Origin: an uncultured Muribaculum sp.
Lineage (GTDB): Bacteria; Bacteroidota; Bacteroidia; Bacteroidales; Muribaculaceae
Length of the DNA: 64,000 nucleotides
NCBI GenBank assembly: GCA_910578835.1
Contig: CAJTSK010000007.1
Location: 43,297-107,296 of the forward strand
Reading direction: 5' to 3'
Of this stretch, positions 1 to 8,096 are shown one piece after another (within the stretch, counting starts at the first letter, position 1; each line of letters begins with the position of its first letter). Both the position numbers and the translations under genes were made by a program. The notes below the pieces were generated by a model. That model ran no database searches. It had not been told where the DNA came from and saw only the letters and a program-made list of their open reading frames with translations.

Positions 1-234
1 GTAGAGCCAGGTGCGGAAGCGGGCGATGCCCTGATAGGAGCGCAGCGAAAGGTACACCTTTATAAATGTCTCCTGGGCGAGGTCGTCGGTCAGTGAGGCG
101 TCGCCCAGCGTGAGGTTGAGCAGAAATCGCCGCAGTCCGTCGTTGTACTCTTCCACCAGTTGCTCGAATGCGTGCCGGTCATCGCCGGCGACACATCGGG
201 CAATCAGGCGTAATTCTTCCCATTTATTCAGCAT
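1..234 (-). CDS. ECF-type RNA polymerase sigma factor, N-terminal part (cut by window edge)
   Basis: The 78 visible residues begin MLNKWEELRL and hold sigma region 2: an acidic DDLAQETFIKVY segment (about residues 50-61) followed by FRTWLY, the usual core-binding helix of sigma-70 family extracytoplasmic-function factors. Region 4 lies outside the window, so the gene is partial only because of the edge. The ATG lies 11 bases inside the end of the upstream lipoprotein gene, so the two are very likely co-transcribed and translationally coupled. The regulon is unknown. The family call is firm; which ECF subgroup it belongs to cannot be told from this fragment. Confidence 0.88.
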   Translation of the reverse strand, partial: MLNKWEELRLIARCVAGDDRHAFEQLVEEYNDGLRRFLLNLTLGDASLTDDLAQETFIKVYLSLRSYQGIARFRTWLY

Positions 235-931
235 TATCGCAAGAGTCGCAGAAAGTGGTTGTATCGTTGTTTTTATTGTTATTGTCACAGTTTTTATCAT
301 TGCGCGTGGCGATGATGTAAGTGGCAAGTTTGCCAAGCCCTATAATGAACGGGATTAATGTGAGCATGGCGATTCCGATTTTATGATTAATCATAAAGAA
401 TGCGAAAAATCCGGCACTCCATGCGAGGTAGTTAACTGCCGGCTGAAGACGCGGCTTTCGGTCGGGAATGTTATAGAAGCGGTCGGGGAGAGTATGTCCC
501 GAAGCTATGGACTCCATTATCACGCGGTTACGGTCGCGCTTGCTTTTGTAAATAAAATGACACACGATGAATACAAGAAAAATAGGGGCACTGAACATGA
601 GGAATGTCGCTATTATCGCCACGATACTTATCCACCACTCATCAGGGATGTCGCTGTCATTGTCGTTGCTTGCCGAGATGCTGATATAAAGATTGCCTTT
701 GTCGTCGGAGCTGATGCCGGAAGTGCTTACCGATATGTTGTCTTGTGAGGAGTCGTCGCTTACCGATGTGATTACAATATTGTTGAATGTTGAGTCGTCG
801 AGCGATTTAAGACTTTCAGAGATGCATTCCGATATTTCACGTGCCATCTTGATATTTTCATCGTTTGAGCTTTCGCAAGATACGAGGGAGATTGACAAAG
901 CGGTCAGAAGTGTTAGAATAAAAATTTTCAT
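224..931 (-). CDS. Membrane lipoprotein of unknown function, coupled to ECF sigma factor
   Basis: A 235-residue protein with a lipoprotein signal (SLVSC lipobox, Cys19), a Ser/Asp-rich region to about residue 95, a hydrophobic stretch at about 98-125, a charged loop, two more hydrophobic segments (about 167-185 and 187-207), and an Asn/Asp-rich tail. It overlaps the downstream sigma factor start by 11 bases. Many Bacteroidetes ECF genes sit beside small membrane proteins (for example DUF6249 types); this one resembles them in layout but I do not recognise the family with certainty. A role in sensing or in controlling the sigma factor is inference from position only. The gene order (membrane protein first, sigma second) is the reverse of the usual one. 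Confidence 0.7.
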   Translation of the reverse strand: MKIFILTLLTALSISLVSCESSNDENIKMAREISECISESLKSLDDSTFNNIVITSVSDDSSQDNISVSTSGISSDDKGNLYISISASNDNDSDIPDEWWISIVAIIATFLMFSAPIFLVFIVCHFIYKSKRDRNRVIMESIASGHTLPDRFYNIPDRKPRLQPAVNYLAWSAGFFAFFMINHKIGIAMLTLIPFIIGLGKLATYIIATRNDKNCDNNNKNNDTTTFCDSCDNAE

Positions 932-1026
932 ATTATTAAACTATTAAATTTTAGCATTGTTTGTCAATTAGATGCAACGTATAGCAAAAAGGTTGCACAA
1001 TGGGTAATATATTTTTACAAAAATAG

Positions 1027-1035
1027 TAACTTTGC
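1027..1035 (+). promoter_or_regulatory. Bacteroidetes -7 promoter box for the Wzi-like gene
   Basis: TAACTTTGC matches the Bacteroidetes -7 consensus TAnnTTTG exactly and lies 45 bases before the start codon of the Wzi-like gene. No good TTTG -33 element is seen at the usual 19-20 base distance. Confidence 0.55.
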
Positions 1036-1080
1036 ATCGAATATTATCGGTAAAATAAATTTTTAGAGTATTTACTATTT

Positions 1081-2544
1081 ATGAGATTATTAACGGGATT
1101 ACAGCTTTTCTTTACATTCGCATTGCTTGCGTGTGTACAGGAGGTGTATGCAATTGACGGGCTTTACTATAAGGTTGAGGCGCAAGGAAGTGTGAGTACC
1201 GGCGAAAACACGCCGTTCTGGCTTGTCAACAACCGCGAGGGGCTTGCATCGATTGAAAAAAACAATGGCTACATACGTGCCGGACTGTTTCGCGAGATTG
1301 AACCGGAGAAGCGCTTTTCATGGGGTGCAGGTGTAGATCTTGTAGGGGCTTACAATTTCTCCTCTTCATTTGTCATCCAGCAGCTTTATGCCGAACTGAA
1401 ATATCGTTGCCTCGGGCTTACTGTGGGTAGCAAGGAACACCTTAACTATGAGTTTAACAACCGTCAGCTCGGAAGCGGCAACCTGCTTTACTCGGGAAAT
1501 GCGCGACCTGTGCCGCAGATACGTGCCGGCATCCCGGAATACACTGTCGTGCCATTTACCGGCAAATGGCTCTCGATAAAGGGTTATATCGCCTATGGTA
1601 TGTTTACCGACGACAAATGGCAGAAATCATTTTCCAATCCTGCCTCCAAGCGCACAGAGCATGTGTTGTATCATTCCAAGGCGTTGTTCTTGAAAGTGGG
1701 CAATCCCGAGAAGTTTCCGGCATGGTTTGAAGGTGGACTGGAGATGGCGGCGCAATTTGGCGGCAAGTCAATCACCGGCGACAGGGTCATAGACATGCCT
1801 AACGGCATGAAGGATATAATAAAGGTGTTTTTCCCGTCGGCAGGCGGCAGCGATACTCCTGTCGCGGAGCAGACCAATGTGTATGGCAACCATGTAGGTA
1901 GCTGGGATGCCAAGATAGGGTGGAACATCACGCCCGAATGGGGGGTGGGAGTGTATTACAACCACTTTTTCGAGGATCACTCACAGATGACATTTGACTA
2001 TGAATGGCGCGACGGATTGTGGGGAGTCGAAGTGAATTTCCCGCAGAATCCCGCCGTGTCGCAGCTTGTATATGAATTTCTCTATACCAAAGACCAGAGC
2101 GGACCGGTCTACTGGGACCATGACTCGAAGATACCCGAGCAGGTGAGTGGAAGGGACAATTATTATAACCATGGCATATACACGGGATGGCAGCATTGGG
2201 GAATGGGTATCGGTAATCCGCTCCTCCTCTCGCCGATATATAACCGTGACGGTGAGATTGCGTTTAAATCAAGCCGCGTTGTCGCCCACCATGTGGGCTT
2301 CATGGGGCAGCCCCTCCCGGAGCTTGGTTACCGGGTGCTTCTCACCTATTTGCGAAACTGGGGTAATTATGACACTCCGTTTCCTGAAGTGAAAAATAAT
2401 TATAACGGACTGCTTGAAGTGACCTATAATCCGCGGTGGTTTACCGGCGGGGCGGGCATTCTCTCTATCGGAGGCGATGCCGGGGGACTGCTCGGCAAGA
2501 GTTTTGGAGTAATGTTAACTATTAGAAAGACAGGATGGCTATGA
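1081..2544 (+). CDS. Capsule assembly Wzi family outer-membrane protein
   Basis: A 487-residue secreted protein with an N-terminal signal peptide ending near VYAID (residues 22-26). The mature part has the Wzi-type start (YKVEAQGSVSTGENTPFWL), many alternating aromatic strands, and the GSKEHLNYEFNNRQLGSGNL region common in this family, so an outer-membrane beta-barrel is expected. Wzi proteins bind surface polysaccharide at the outer membrane. In Bacteroidetes they are often not in a capsule locus, and none is seen here, so the ligand is unknown. The stop overlaps the ATG of the next lipoprotein gene (ATGA), suggesting coupled translation of a cell-envelope pair. Confidence 0.83.
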   Translation: MRLLTGLQLFFTFALLACVQEVYAIDGLYYKVEAQGSVSTGENTPFWLVNNREGLASIEKNNGYIRAGLFREIEPEKRFSWGAGVDLVGAYNFSSSFVIQQLYAELKYRCLGLTVGSKEHLNYEFNNRQLGSGNLLYSGNARPVPQIRAGIPEYTVVPFTGKWLSIKGYIAYGMFTDDKWQKSFSNPASKRTEHVLYHSKALFLKVGNPEKFPAWFEGGLEMAAQFGGKSITGDRVIDMPNGMKDIIKVFFPSAGGSDTPVAEQTNVYGNHVGSWDAKIGWNITPEWGVGVYYNHFFEDHSQMTFDYEWRDGLWGVEVNFPQNPAVSQLVYEFLYTKDQSGPVYWDHDSKIPEQVSGRDNYYNHGIYTGWQHWGMGIGNPLLLSPIYNRDGEIAFKSSRVVAHHVGFMGQPLPELGYRVLLTYLRNWGNYDTPFPEVKNNYNGLLEVTYNPRWFTGGAGILSIGGDAGGLLGKSFGVMLTIRKTGWL

Positions 2545-2936
2545 AACTGACTGACAAGATACTTTTACTGCTTATGGCTTCGTTGCTTGCCGTTGCCGCA
2601 TCGTCATGTCGCAAACGCTATATCAATGGCGACCTCGACGGTATGTGGCAGGTGATGAGTATAGAATATAATGACGGCACTGTTGTGTCGCCCGAGGCTA
2701 CCTATTACTGCCTCGTGCTCCACACCTTCAACTTGCAGCGTCCGGGTGTGAGGATTGCAGGCAATATGGTCTATGAAGGTGACATGCTCAAGCTGGAGGC
2801 TCCATACGCGACTGCCGAATCACTCAAGCCTTGGGGCATGGACAACACGGTCACGACGTTTAAAATACTCCATCTCTCAGGCAGCAAGATGACCTTGGAA
2901 TCAGATTACGCCCATATTGAGTTAAGAAAATTCTGA
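2541..2936 (+). CDS. Lipocalin-like lipoprotein
   Basis: About 131 residues: a lipoprotein signal (MKLTDKILLLLMASLLAVAASSC) then a small beta-rich domain starting GDLDGMWQVMSIEYNDG, the typical opening of Bacteroidetes lipocalin-like domains. I chose the ATG at 2541 because it forms an ATGA overlap with the stop of the Wzi-like gene; an in-frame ATG six bases earlier (2535) is also possible. Such proteins are anchored in the periplasm or outer membrane; the ligand is not known. The pairing with a Wzi-like barrel suggests a shared envelope function, which is inference. Confidence 0.72.
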   Translation: MKLTDKILLLLMASLLAVAASSCRKRYINGDLDGMWQVMSIEYNDGTVVSPEATYYCLVLHTFNLQRPGVRIAGNMVYEGDMLKLEAPYATAESLKPWGMDNTVTTFKILHLSGSKMTLESDYAHIELRKF

Positions 2937-2987
2937 CATAATGTGCAATTAGGTGATTTATTGCTTTTTTTAGACCCTAATTTGCGT

Positions 2988-2996
2988 TAACTTTGC
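2988..2996 (+). promoter_or_regulatory. -7 promoter box of the threonine operon
   Basis: TAACTTTGC, an exact match to the Bacteroidetes -7 consensus, 57 bases before thrA. The leader would be only about 50 bases, and I see no attenuator-like Thr/Ile codon run or hairpin pair in it. Confidence 0.6.
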
Positions 2997-3052
2997 ATGA
3001 CCAATTGGAATCGTTGCATGACGATGTAATTATAAAAAGATTGTAACTGGAA

Positions 3053-5488
3053 ATGAAAGTATTAAAATTTGGCGGCACGTCGGTGGGTACGGTCGAGAGT
3101 CTCCGCAATGTGAAGGCTATCGTCGAGAGCCAGACTGAGCCGGTCATAGTTGTGGTGTCGGCACTCGGCGGCATCACCGACCAGCTTATCAACACGGCAA
3201 GACTTGCCTCGCAAGGCGATATCGCTTATCTTGAAAGCTATGCCCGCATCGTCGACCGTCATCATAAAGTTATTGACGGTATAGTGCCCGAACAGAGCAG
3301 GCTTGACGTACAGTCGATTGTCAATCCGCTGCTTGAAGAGTTGGGCAATATATATCGCGGTGTCAATCTTATAAAGGATTTGAGCGACCGCACACTTGAC
3401 ATTATAGTAAGTTATGGCGAACGACTGTCATCGGTGATTATTTCACGTATCATTGATGGCGCTATTCATCTTGACAGCCGTAATTTCATAAAGACCGAAA
3501 AGCAGTGGAACAAGCATGTGCTCGACAATGAGACGACACAGCGCCGTGTCCACGAGGTGTTTGACGACCTGAAGTTCAAGGTGGCGCTTGTGCCGGGTTT
3601 CATTGCAAGCGACCGTGACGGTAATGTCACCAATCTCGGACGTGGCGGCTCCGACTATACCGCAGCCATCCTTGCCGCGGCTCTTGATGCCGCCGTGCTT
3701 GAGATATGGACCGATGTCGACGGCTTCATGACTGCCGACCCGCGTGTAATCAATGGTGCGCTTGTCATTGACCATCTATCGTTTACCGAGGCGATGGAGC
3801 TTTGCAACTTCGGAGCAAAGGTGATATATCCCCCTACGATTTATCCCGTATTTCATAAAAACATACCTATCTGGATTAAAAACACGTTTAATCCGGAAGC
3901 TCCCGGCACTTGTATCAGCGAGCAGCATCCGTCGCCCGAAGGCAAGGCTATCAAAGGTATATCGTCGATTAACGACACCTGCCTTATCACTGTCCAGGGT
4001 CTCGGTATGGTGGGCGTGATAGGTATCAATTCACGTATATTCAATACTCTTGCCAAAAATGGTATTTCGGTATTCCTTGTAAGCCAGGCGGCGAGTGAAA
4101 ACAACACCTCTTTCGCTGTGCGAAATGCCGACGCCGACCATGCGATAGAAGTGCTTCGGGAGCAGTTTGCCCCCGAGCTTCAGGCAGGTTCGCTGAGTGA
4201 CATCATCGCCGAGCCTAACCTTGCCACGGTTGCAATCGTGGGCGAGAACATGAAGCATACCACCGGTATTGCCGGCAAGCTGTTCAATACACTTGGTCGC
4301 AACGGTATCAGTGTCATCGCGTGTGCGCAGGGCGCTTCCGAGACCAACATATCATTTGTAATCGAGCATAACAATCTGCGCAAGGCGCTGAATGTTATCC
4401 ATGACAGTTTTTTCCTGTCTGACACACAGGTCTTAAACCTGTTTGTTGTCGGAATAGGAAACGTGGGTGGCAATCTTTTGTCGCAGATTCATGCCCAGCA
4501 AGCCAATCTCCTTGAAAACAAGGCGCTGCGTCTCCGCCTTGTCGGTATAGCCAATTCGCGTAAATGCGTATTTGACCGCGAAGGCATAGATACCGAGAAT
4601 TATAATGAGCGTCTGGAGGCGTCGGATATCGCCGCTACTCCGGAAAATATACGGAATGGCGTAATAGGGATGAACATATTCAATTCCGTGTTTGTCGACT
4701 GTACGTCAAGCCCCGACATCGCGGCGCTCTATGCCGACCTTCTTGACCACAATATCAATGTGGTGGCGGCTAACAAGATTGCCGCGTCGGGAAAATATGA
4801 GGATTATGCACGCCTGAAGCACATAACCCGCAAGAAAGATGTGAAGTTCCTGTTTGAGACCAATGTCGGAGCAGGACTTCCCATCATAAACACTATCAAC
4901 AACCTGATAAATTCAGGCGACCGCATCCTCAGGATTGAGGCGGTGGTGAGCGGTACTCTCAATTACATTTTCAATGTACTGAGCAGTGACGTGCCTATGA
5001 GCCGCGCTATAAAGATGGCTCAGGAGGCGGGGTACAGCGAGCCTGACCCGCGTACCGACCTTAGCGGAAAAGATGTGATACGTAAGCTTGTGATTCTTGC
5101 GCGTGAGGCAGGTTATAAGGTTGAGCAGGACGATGTAAAGGCGTCACTGTTTATCCCTGACAAGTATTTCCAGGGCTCTATTGACGACTTTTTCCGTGAC
5201 ATTACTGAAGTTGACGGAGATTTCGAGCGTCAGAGAGCCGAGGCGGAAAAGGCAGGCGAGCATTTCCGTTTTGTTGCGTGTCTTGACAACGGAGCTACAA
5301 GTGTCGGATTGCAGAAAGTCGATTCAGTCCATCCTTTCTACCATCTTGAAGGTAGTAACAACGTGATATTGCTCACCACTGAACGCTATAATGAATATCC
5401 TATGGTAATCAAGGGATATGGTGCGGGCGCAGAGGTGACTGCTGCCGGAGTGTTCTCCGACATCATCGGCATAGCCAATATCCGTTGA
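3053..5488 (+). CDS. thrA: Bifunctional aspartokinase I / homoserine dehydrogenase I
   Basis: This 811-residue cytoplasmic enzyme catalyses the first and third steps from aspartate to threonine: phosphorylation of aspartate, then NAD(P)H-dependent reduction of aspartate semialdehyde to homoserine. The aspartokinase domain opens with KFGGTS (residues 5-10) and has the SALGGITD signature. Two ACT-like segments follow (about 305-460), which usually bind threonine as feedback inhibitor. The C-terminal homoserine dehydrogenase (about 462-811) has a nucleotide fold (VVGIGNVGG) and the VVSGTLNYIFN motif. Length matches the E. coli ThrA type. It is the first gene of a threonine operon with the ApgM-like gene (36 bases on) and thrC. 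Confidence 0.97.
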   Translation: MKVLKFGGTSVGTVESLRNVKAIVESQTEPVIVVVSALGGITDQLINTARLASQGDIAYLESYARIVDRHHKVIDGIVPEQSRLDVQSIVNPLLEELGNIYRGVNLIKDLSDRTLDIIVSYGERLSSVIISRIIDGAIHLDSRNFIKTEKQWNKHVLDNETTQRRVHEVFDDLKFKVALVPGFIASDRDGNVTNLGRGGSDYTAAILAAALDAAVLEIWTDVDGFMTADPRVINGALVIDHLSFTEAMELCNFGAKVIYPPTIYPVFHKNIPIWIKNTFNPEAPGTCISEQHPSPEGKAIKGISSINDTCLITVQGLGMVGVIGINSRIFNTLAKNGISVFLVSQAASENNTSFAVRNADADHAIEVLREQFAPELQAGSLSDIIAEPNLATVAIVGENMKHTTGIAGKLFNTLGRNGISVIACAQGASETNISFVIEHNNLRKALNVIHDSFFLSDTQVLNLFVVGIGNVGGNLLSQIHAQQANLLENKALRLRLVGIANSRKCVFDREGIDTENYNERLEASDIAATPENIRNGVIGMNIFNSVFVDCTSSPDIAALYADLLDHNINVVAANKIAASGKYEDYARLKHITRKKDVKFLFETNVGAGLPIINTINNLINSGDRILRIEAVVSGTLNYIFNVLSSDVPMSRAIKMAQEAGYSEPDPRTDLSGKDVIRKLVILAREAGYKVEQDDVKASLFIPDKYFQGSIDDFFRDITEVDGDFERQRAEAEKAGEHFRFVACLDNGATSVGLQKVDSVHPFYHLEGSNNVILLTTERYNEYPMVIKGYGAGAEVTAAGVFSDIIGIANIR

Positions 5489-5524
5489 TTGCACGTGTCT
5501 ATAAAGAAAAGAAGTTGAATATCT

Positions 5525-6733
5525 ATGAAGTATGTAATAGTATTAGGCGACGGAATGGCCGATGAGCCGGTCGACGAGCTTGGCGGGCTGACTCCCCTTG
5601 AAGCTGCCGCTACTCCGGTAATGGACCGGCTGGCACGTGAAGGGAGGACCGGACGCTTCAGCACTGTGCCGTCAGGATTTCACCCCGGTAGCGAGGTGGC
5701 AAATATGACCGTGCTCGGTTATGATGTCACGAAGGCGTTTGAGGGCAGGGGAGTGCTTGAGGCTGCCAGTATGGGGGTTGATGTGCCCGACGGCGTGATG
5801 GCTATGAGGTGTAATCTTATCACCGTTGCCGATGGAAAGATTAAGAATCATTCGGGCGGGCATATCTCCTCCGAAGAGGCTGCCGAGCTTATAGCTGCAC
5901 TTCAGAAAGAGCTTGGAAATGATATGGTGACATTCTATCCCGGAGTGTCTTACCGTCATCTGCTCATGATAAGGGGGGGTGACAAGCATATCTCATGTAC
6001 GCCTCCCCATGATGTGCCCGGTACGCCTGTCGCCGATGTAATGATAAAGGCAGAACTGCCCGAAGCGGAGTCTACAGCTGCGCTTGTTAACGACCTCATA
6101 TTGCGGTCACAGAAAATACTGGAGTCTCATCCGGTCAACTTAAAGCGTGTCGCCGAGGGCAAAGACCCGGCAAACAGCATATGGCCGTGGTCGCCCGGTT
6201 ACCGCCCGTCGATGAAACCTCTCTCAGAGCGTTTCCCGATAAAGGACGGAGTCGTGATTTCGGCTGTTGACCTGATATTCGGTATCGGGGTTTATGCAGG
6301 ATTGCGCCCGATTACCGTAGAAGGTGCAACGGGACTCTATGACACCAATTACGAGGGCAAGGCGCAGGCAGCTATCGATGCACTGCAAGCCGGAGCCGAT
6401 TTTGTGTTTCTTCATGTCGAGGCAAGCGATGAAGCGGGTCACGAGGGAGATGTGGCGTTGAAAAAACGCACAATCGAGTATCTTGACAGCCGCATACTCG
6501 ACCCTATAGTCCGATACTCCGACTCTCTCGACGAGCCGTTGACTATAGCCGTGTTGCCTGACCATCCGACACCGTGCCGGTTGCGTACACATACGTCAGA
6601 TACGGTACCATTCCTTATATATAAGCCCGGAGCCGCTCCCGATGAGGTCACCGTATTTTCTGAAAAGAGCACTCTGAAAGGAGGATATGGCACCGTTGCC
6701 GGCGATGAATTTATGAATCTGTTAATGAAATGA
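5525..6733 (+). CDS. ApgM-family phosphoglycerate-mutase-like protein, probable homoserine kinase
   Basis: A 402-residue member of the alkaline-phosphatase superfamily close to archaeal-type cofactor-independent phosphoglycerate mutase (ApgM). Metal and catalytic residues are present: LGDGMAD (7-13), the PGSEVAN nucleophile region with Ser56, LPDH (344-347) and a distal THTSD around His356. It lies between thrA and thrC, where thrB (homoserine kinase) is expected, and no GHMP-type thrB is seen in the window. A subgroup of this family has been proposed to be a homoserine kinase for this reason. The window also holds a normal gpmI, so a second mutase is not needed for glycolysis. Family assignment is sure; the homoserine kinase role is inference from context. 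Confidence 0.85.
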   Translation: MKYVIVLGDGMADEPVDELGGLTPLEAAATPVMDRLAREGRTGRFSTVPSGFHPGSEVANMTVLGYDVTKAFEGRGVLEAASMGVDVPDGVMAMRCNLITVADGKIKNHSGGHISSEEAAELIAALQKELGNDMVTFYPGVSYRHLLMIRGGDKHISCTPPHDVPGTPVADVMIKAELPEAESTAALVNDLILRSQKILESHPVNLKRVAEGKDPANSIWPWSPGYRPSMKPLSERFPIKDGVVISAVDLIFGIGVYAGLRPITVEGATGLYDTNYEGKAQAAIDALQAGADFVFLHVEASDEAGHEGDVALKKRTIEYLDSRILDPIVRYSDSLDEPLTIAVLPDHPTPCRLRTHTSDTVPFLIYKPGAAPDEVTVFSEKSTLKGGYGTVAGDEFMNLLMK

Positions 6734-6737
6734 TACA

Positions 6738-8042
6738 ATGAGATATTATAGCACTAACCGTCAATCAGAATCTACTACGCTTGGAGATGCAGTAGTGCGT
6801 GGACTTGCTCCCGACCGTGGACTGTACATGCCTGAACGTATAGCCACCATCCCCAAGGCATTTTTCAATCATATAGGTGAAATGTCGCTTACCGACATCG
6901 CCTATGTGGTAGCAAATACACTTTTTGGTGAAGACATCGAGTCGGAGACTCTAAAGACTATAGTAAACGATACGCTTAATTTCGACATACCCCTGGTAAA
7001 GGTCGATGACTGCCGCTATTCATTGGAGCTGTTTCATGGCCCTACTCTCGCGTTTAAGGATGTGGGTGCGCGCTTCATGGCAAGGCTTCTCGGTCATTTC
7101 AATGCGACCGACGGCAATGGCGACGTTAATGTGCTTGTGGCGACTTCCGGCGATACCGGCAGTGCGGTTGCAAATGGCTTTCTCAATGTTCCCGGCGTAA
7201 AGGTATATGTGCTTTATCCCAAAGATAAGGTCAGCAAGATTCAGGAAGCGCAGTTTACCACCCTTGGCGCCAATATCACGGCGATTGAGGTCAACGGTAC
7301 GTTTGACGACTGTCAGGCATTGGTAAAGTCGGCTTTCATGGATAGTGAGCTTAACAGGAAGATGAAGCTTACTTCAGCCAACTCTATCAATGTGGCGCGT
7401 TTCATCCCCCAGATGTTCTACTATTTCCATGCTTATGCGCAGCTGATGCGTATGGGCGAGAAGCTTGACAATGTAGTCGTTGCCGTGCCGAGCGGTAATT
7501 TCGGTAACATATGTGCAGGACTTATCGGCAAGCGTATGGGATTGCCGGTAAAGCGATTCATCGCCGCCAACAACCGCAACAATGTGTTTTATGAATATCT
7601 CGTAACCGGGGAGTATCATCCGCGCAAGTCGGTAGCTACCATTGCCAATGCGATGGATGTGGGCGACCCCTCTAATTTCGCCCGTATCCTTGACCTGTAT
7701 GGCAACTCTCATGACGCTATATGTGCCGAGATAAGCGGTTGTACTTATGATGACAACCAGATTAAGGCGACACTGAAAGATACATATGAGCGAACAGGCT
7801 ATCTGCTTGACCCTCATGGTGCGGTGGCTTACCGTGCGTTGAGCGAATATATGAAACCGGGTGAAGTCGGGGTATTCCTCGAAACGGCACATCCGGCTAA
7901 GTTCAAGGATACAGTGGAAGCCATCATAGGAGAGGAAGTTGAGGTGCCAGCCCGTCTTGCCGCCTTTATGAAAGGAAAGAAAGAGACAGTGAAGATGAAT
8001 GCGCAGTTCCCGGCTTTCAAGAAGTACCTCATGTCGCTTTGA
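6738..8042 (+). CDS. thrC: Threonine synthase
   Basis: A 434-residue PLP enzyme that converts O-phosphohomoserine to threonine, the last step of the pathway. The N-terminus (MRYYSTN, then RGLAPDRGLYMPE) is typical; the PLP lysine lies in FKDVGARF (Lys107), and ATSGDTGSA is the phosphate-binding signature. It starts 4 bases after the ApgM-like gene, so the three genes form a tight operon. Length is normal for the family. Confidence 0.97.
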   Translation: MRYYSTNRQSESTTLGDAVVRGLAPDRGLYMPERIATIPKAFFNHIGEMSLTDIAYVVANTLFGEDIESETLKTIVNDTLNFDIPLVKVDDCRYSLELFHGPTLAFKDVGARFMARLLGHFNATDGNGDVNVLVATSGDTGSAVANGFLNVPGVKVYVLYPKDKVSKIQEAQFTTLGANITAIEVNGTFDDCQALVKSAFMDSELNRKMKLTSANSINVARFIPQMFYYFHAYAQLMRMGEKLDNVVVAVPSGNFGNICAGLIGKRMGLPVKRFIAANNRNNVFYEYLVTGEYHPRKSVATIANAMDVGDPSNFARILDLYGNSHDAICAEISGCTYDDNQIKATLKDTYERTGYLLDPHGAVAYRALSEYMKPGEVGVFLETAHPAKFKDTVEAIIGEEVEVPARLAAFMKGKKETVKMNAQFPAFKKYLMSL

Positions 8043-8096
8043 CGCTTTTGGCACAGCTTTTGCTATTACAGGGATGTAGATAATAGATTTTTTCCA

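Noticed and set aside
3001..3052. Threonine attenuator or riboswitch before thrA
   Set aside because: The leader is only about 50 bases, with no leader-peptide frame rich in Thr or Ile codons and no paired hairpins.
7374..8054. 226-codon minus-strand frame
   Set aside because: Antisense to thrC, which is intact; no recognisable features.
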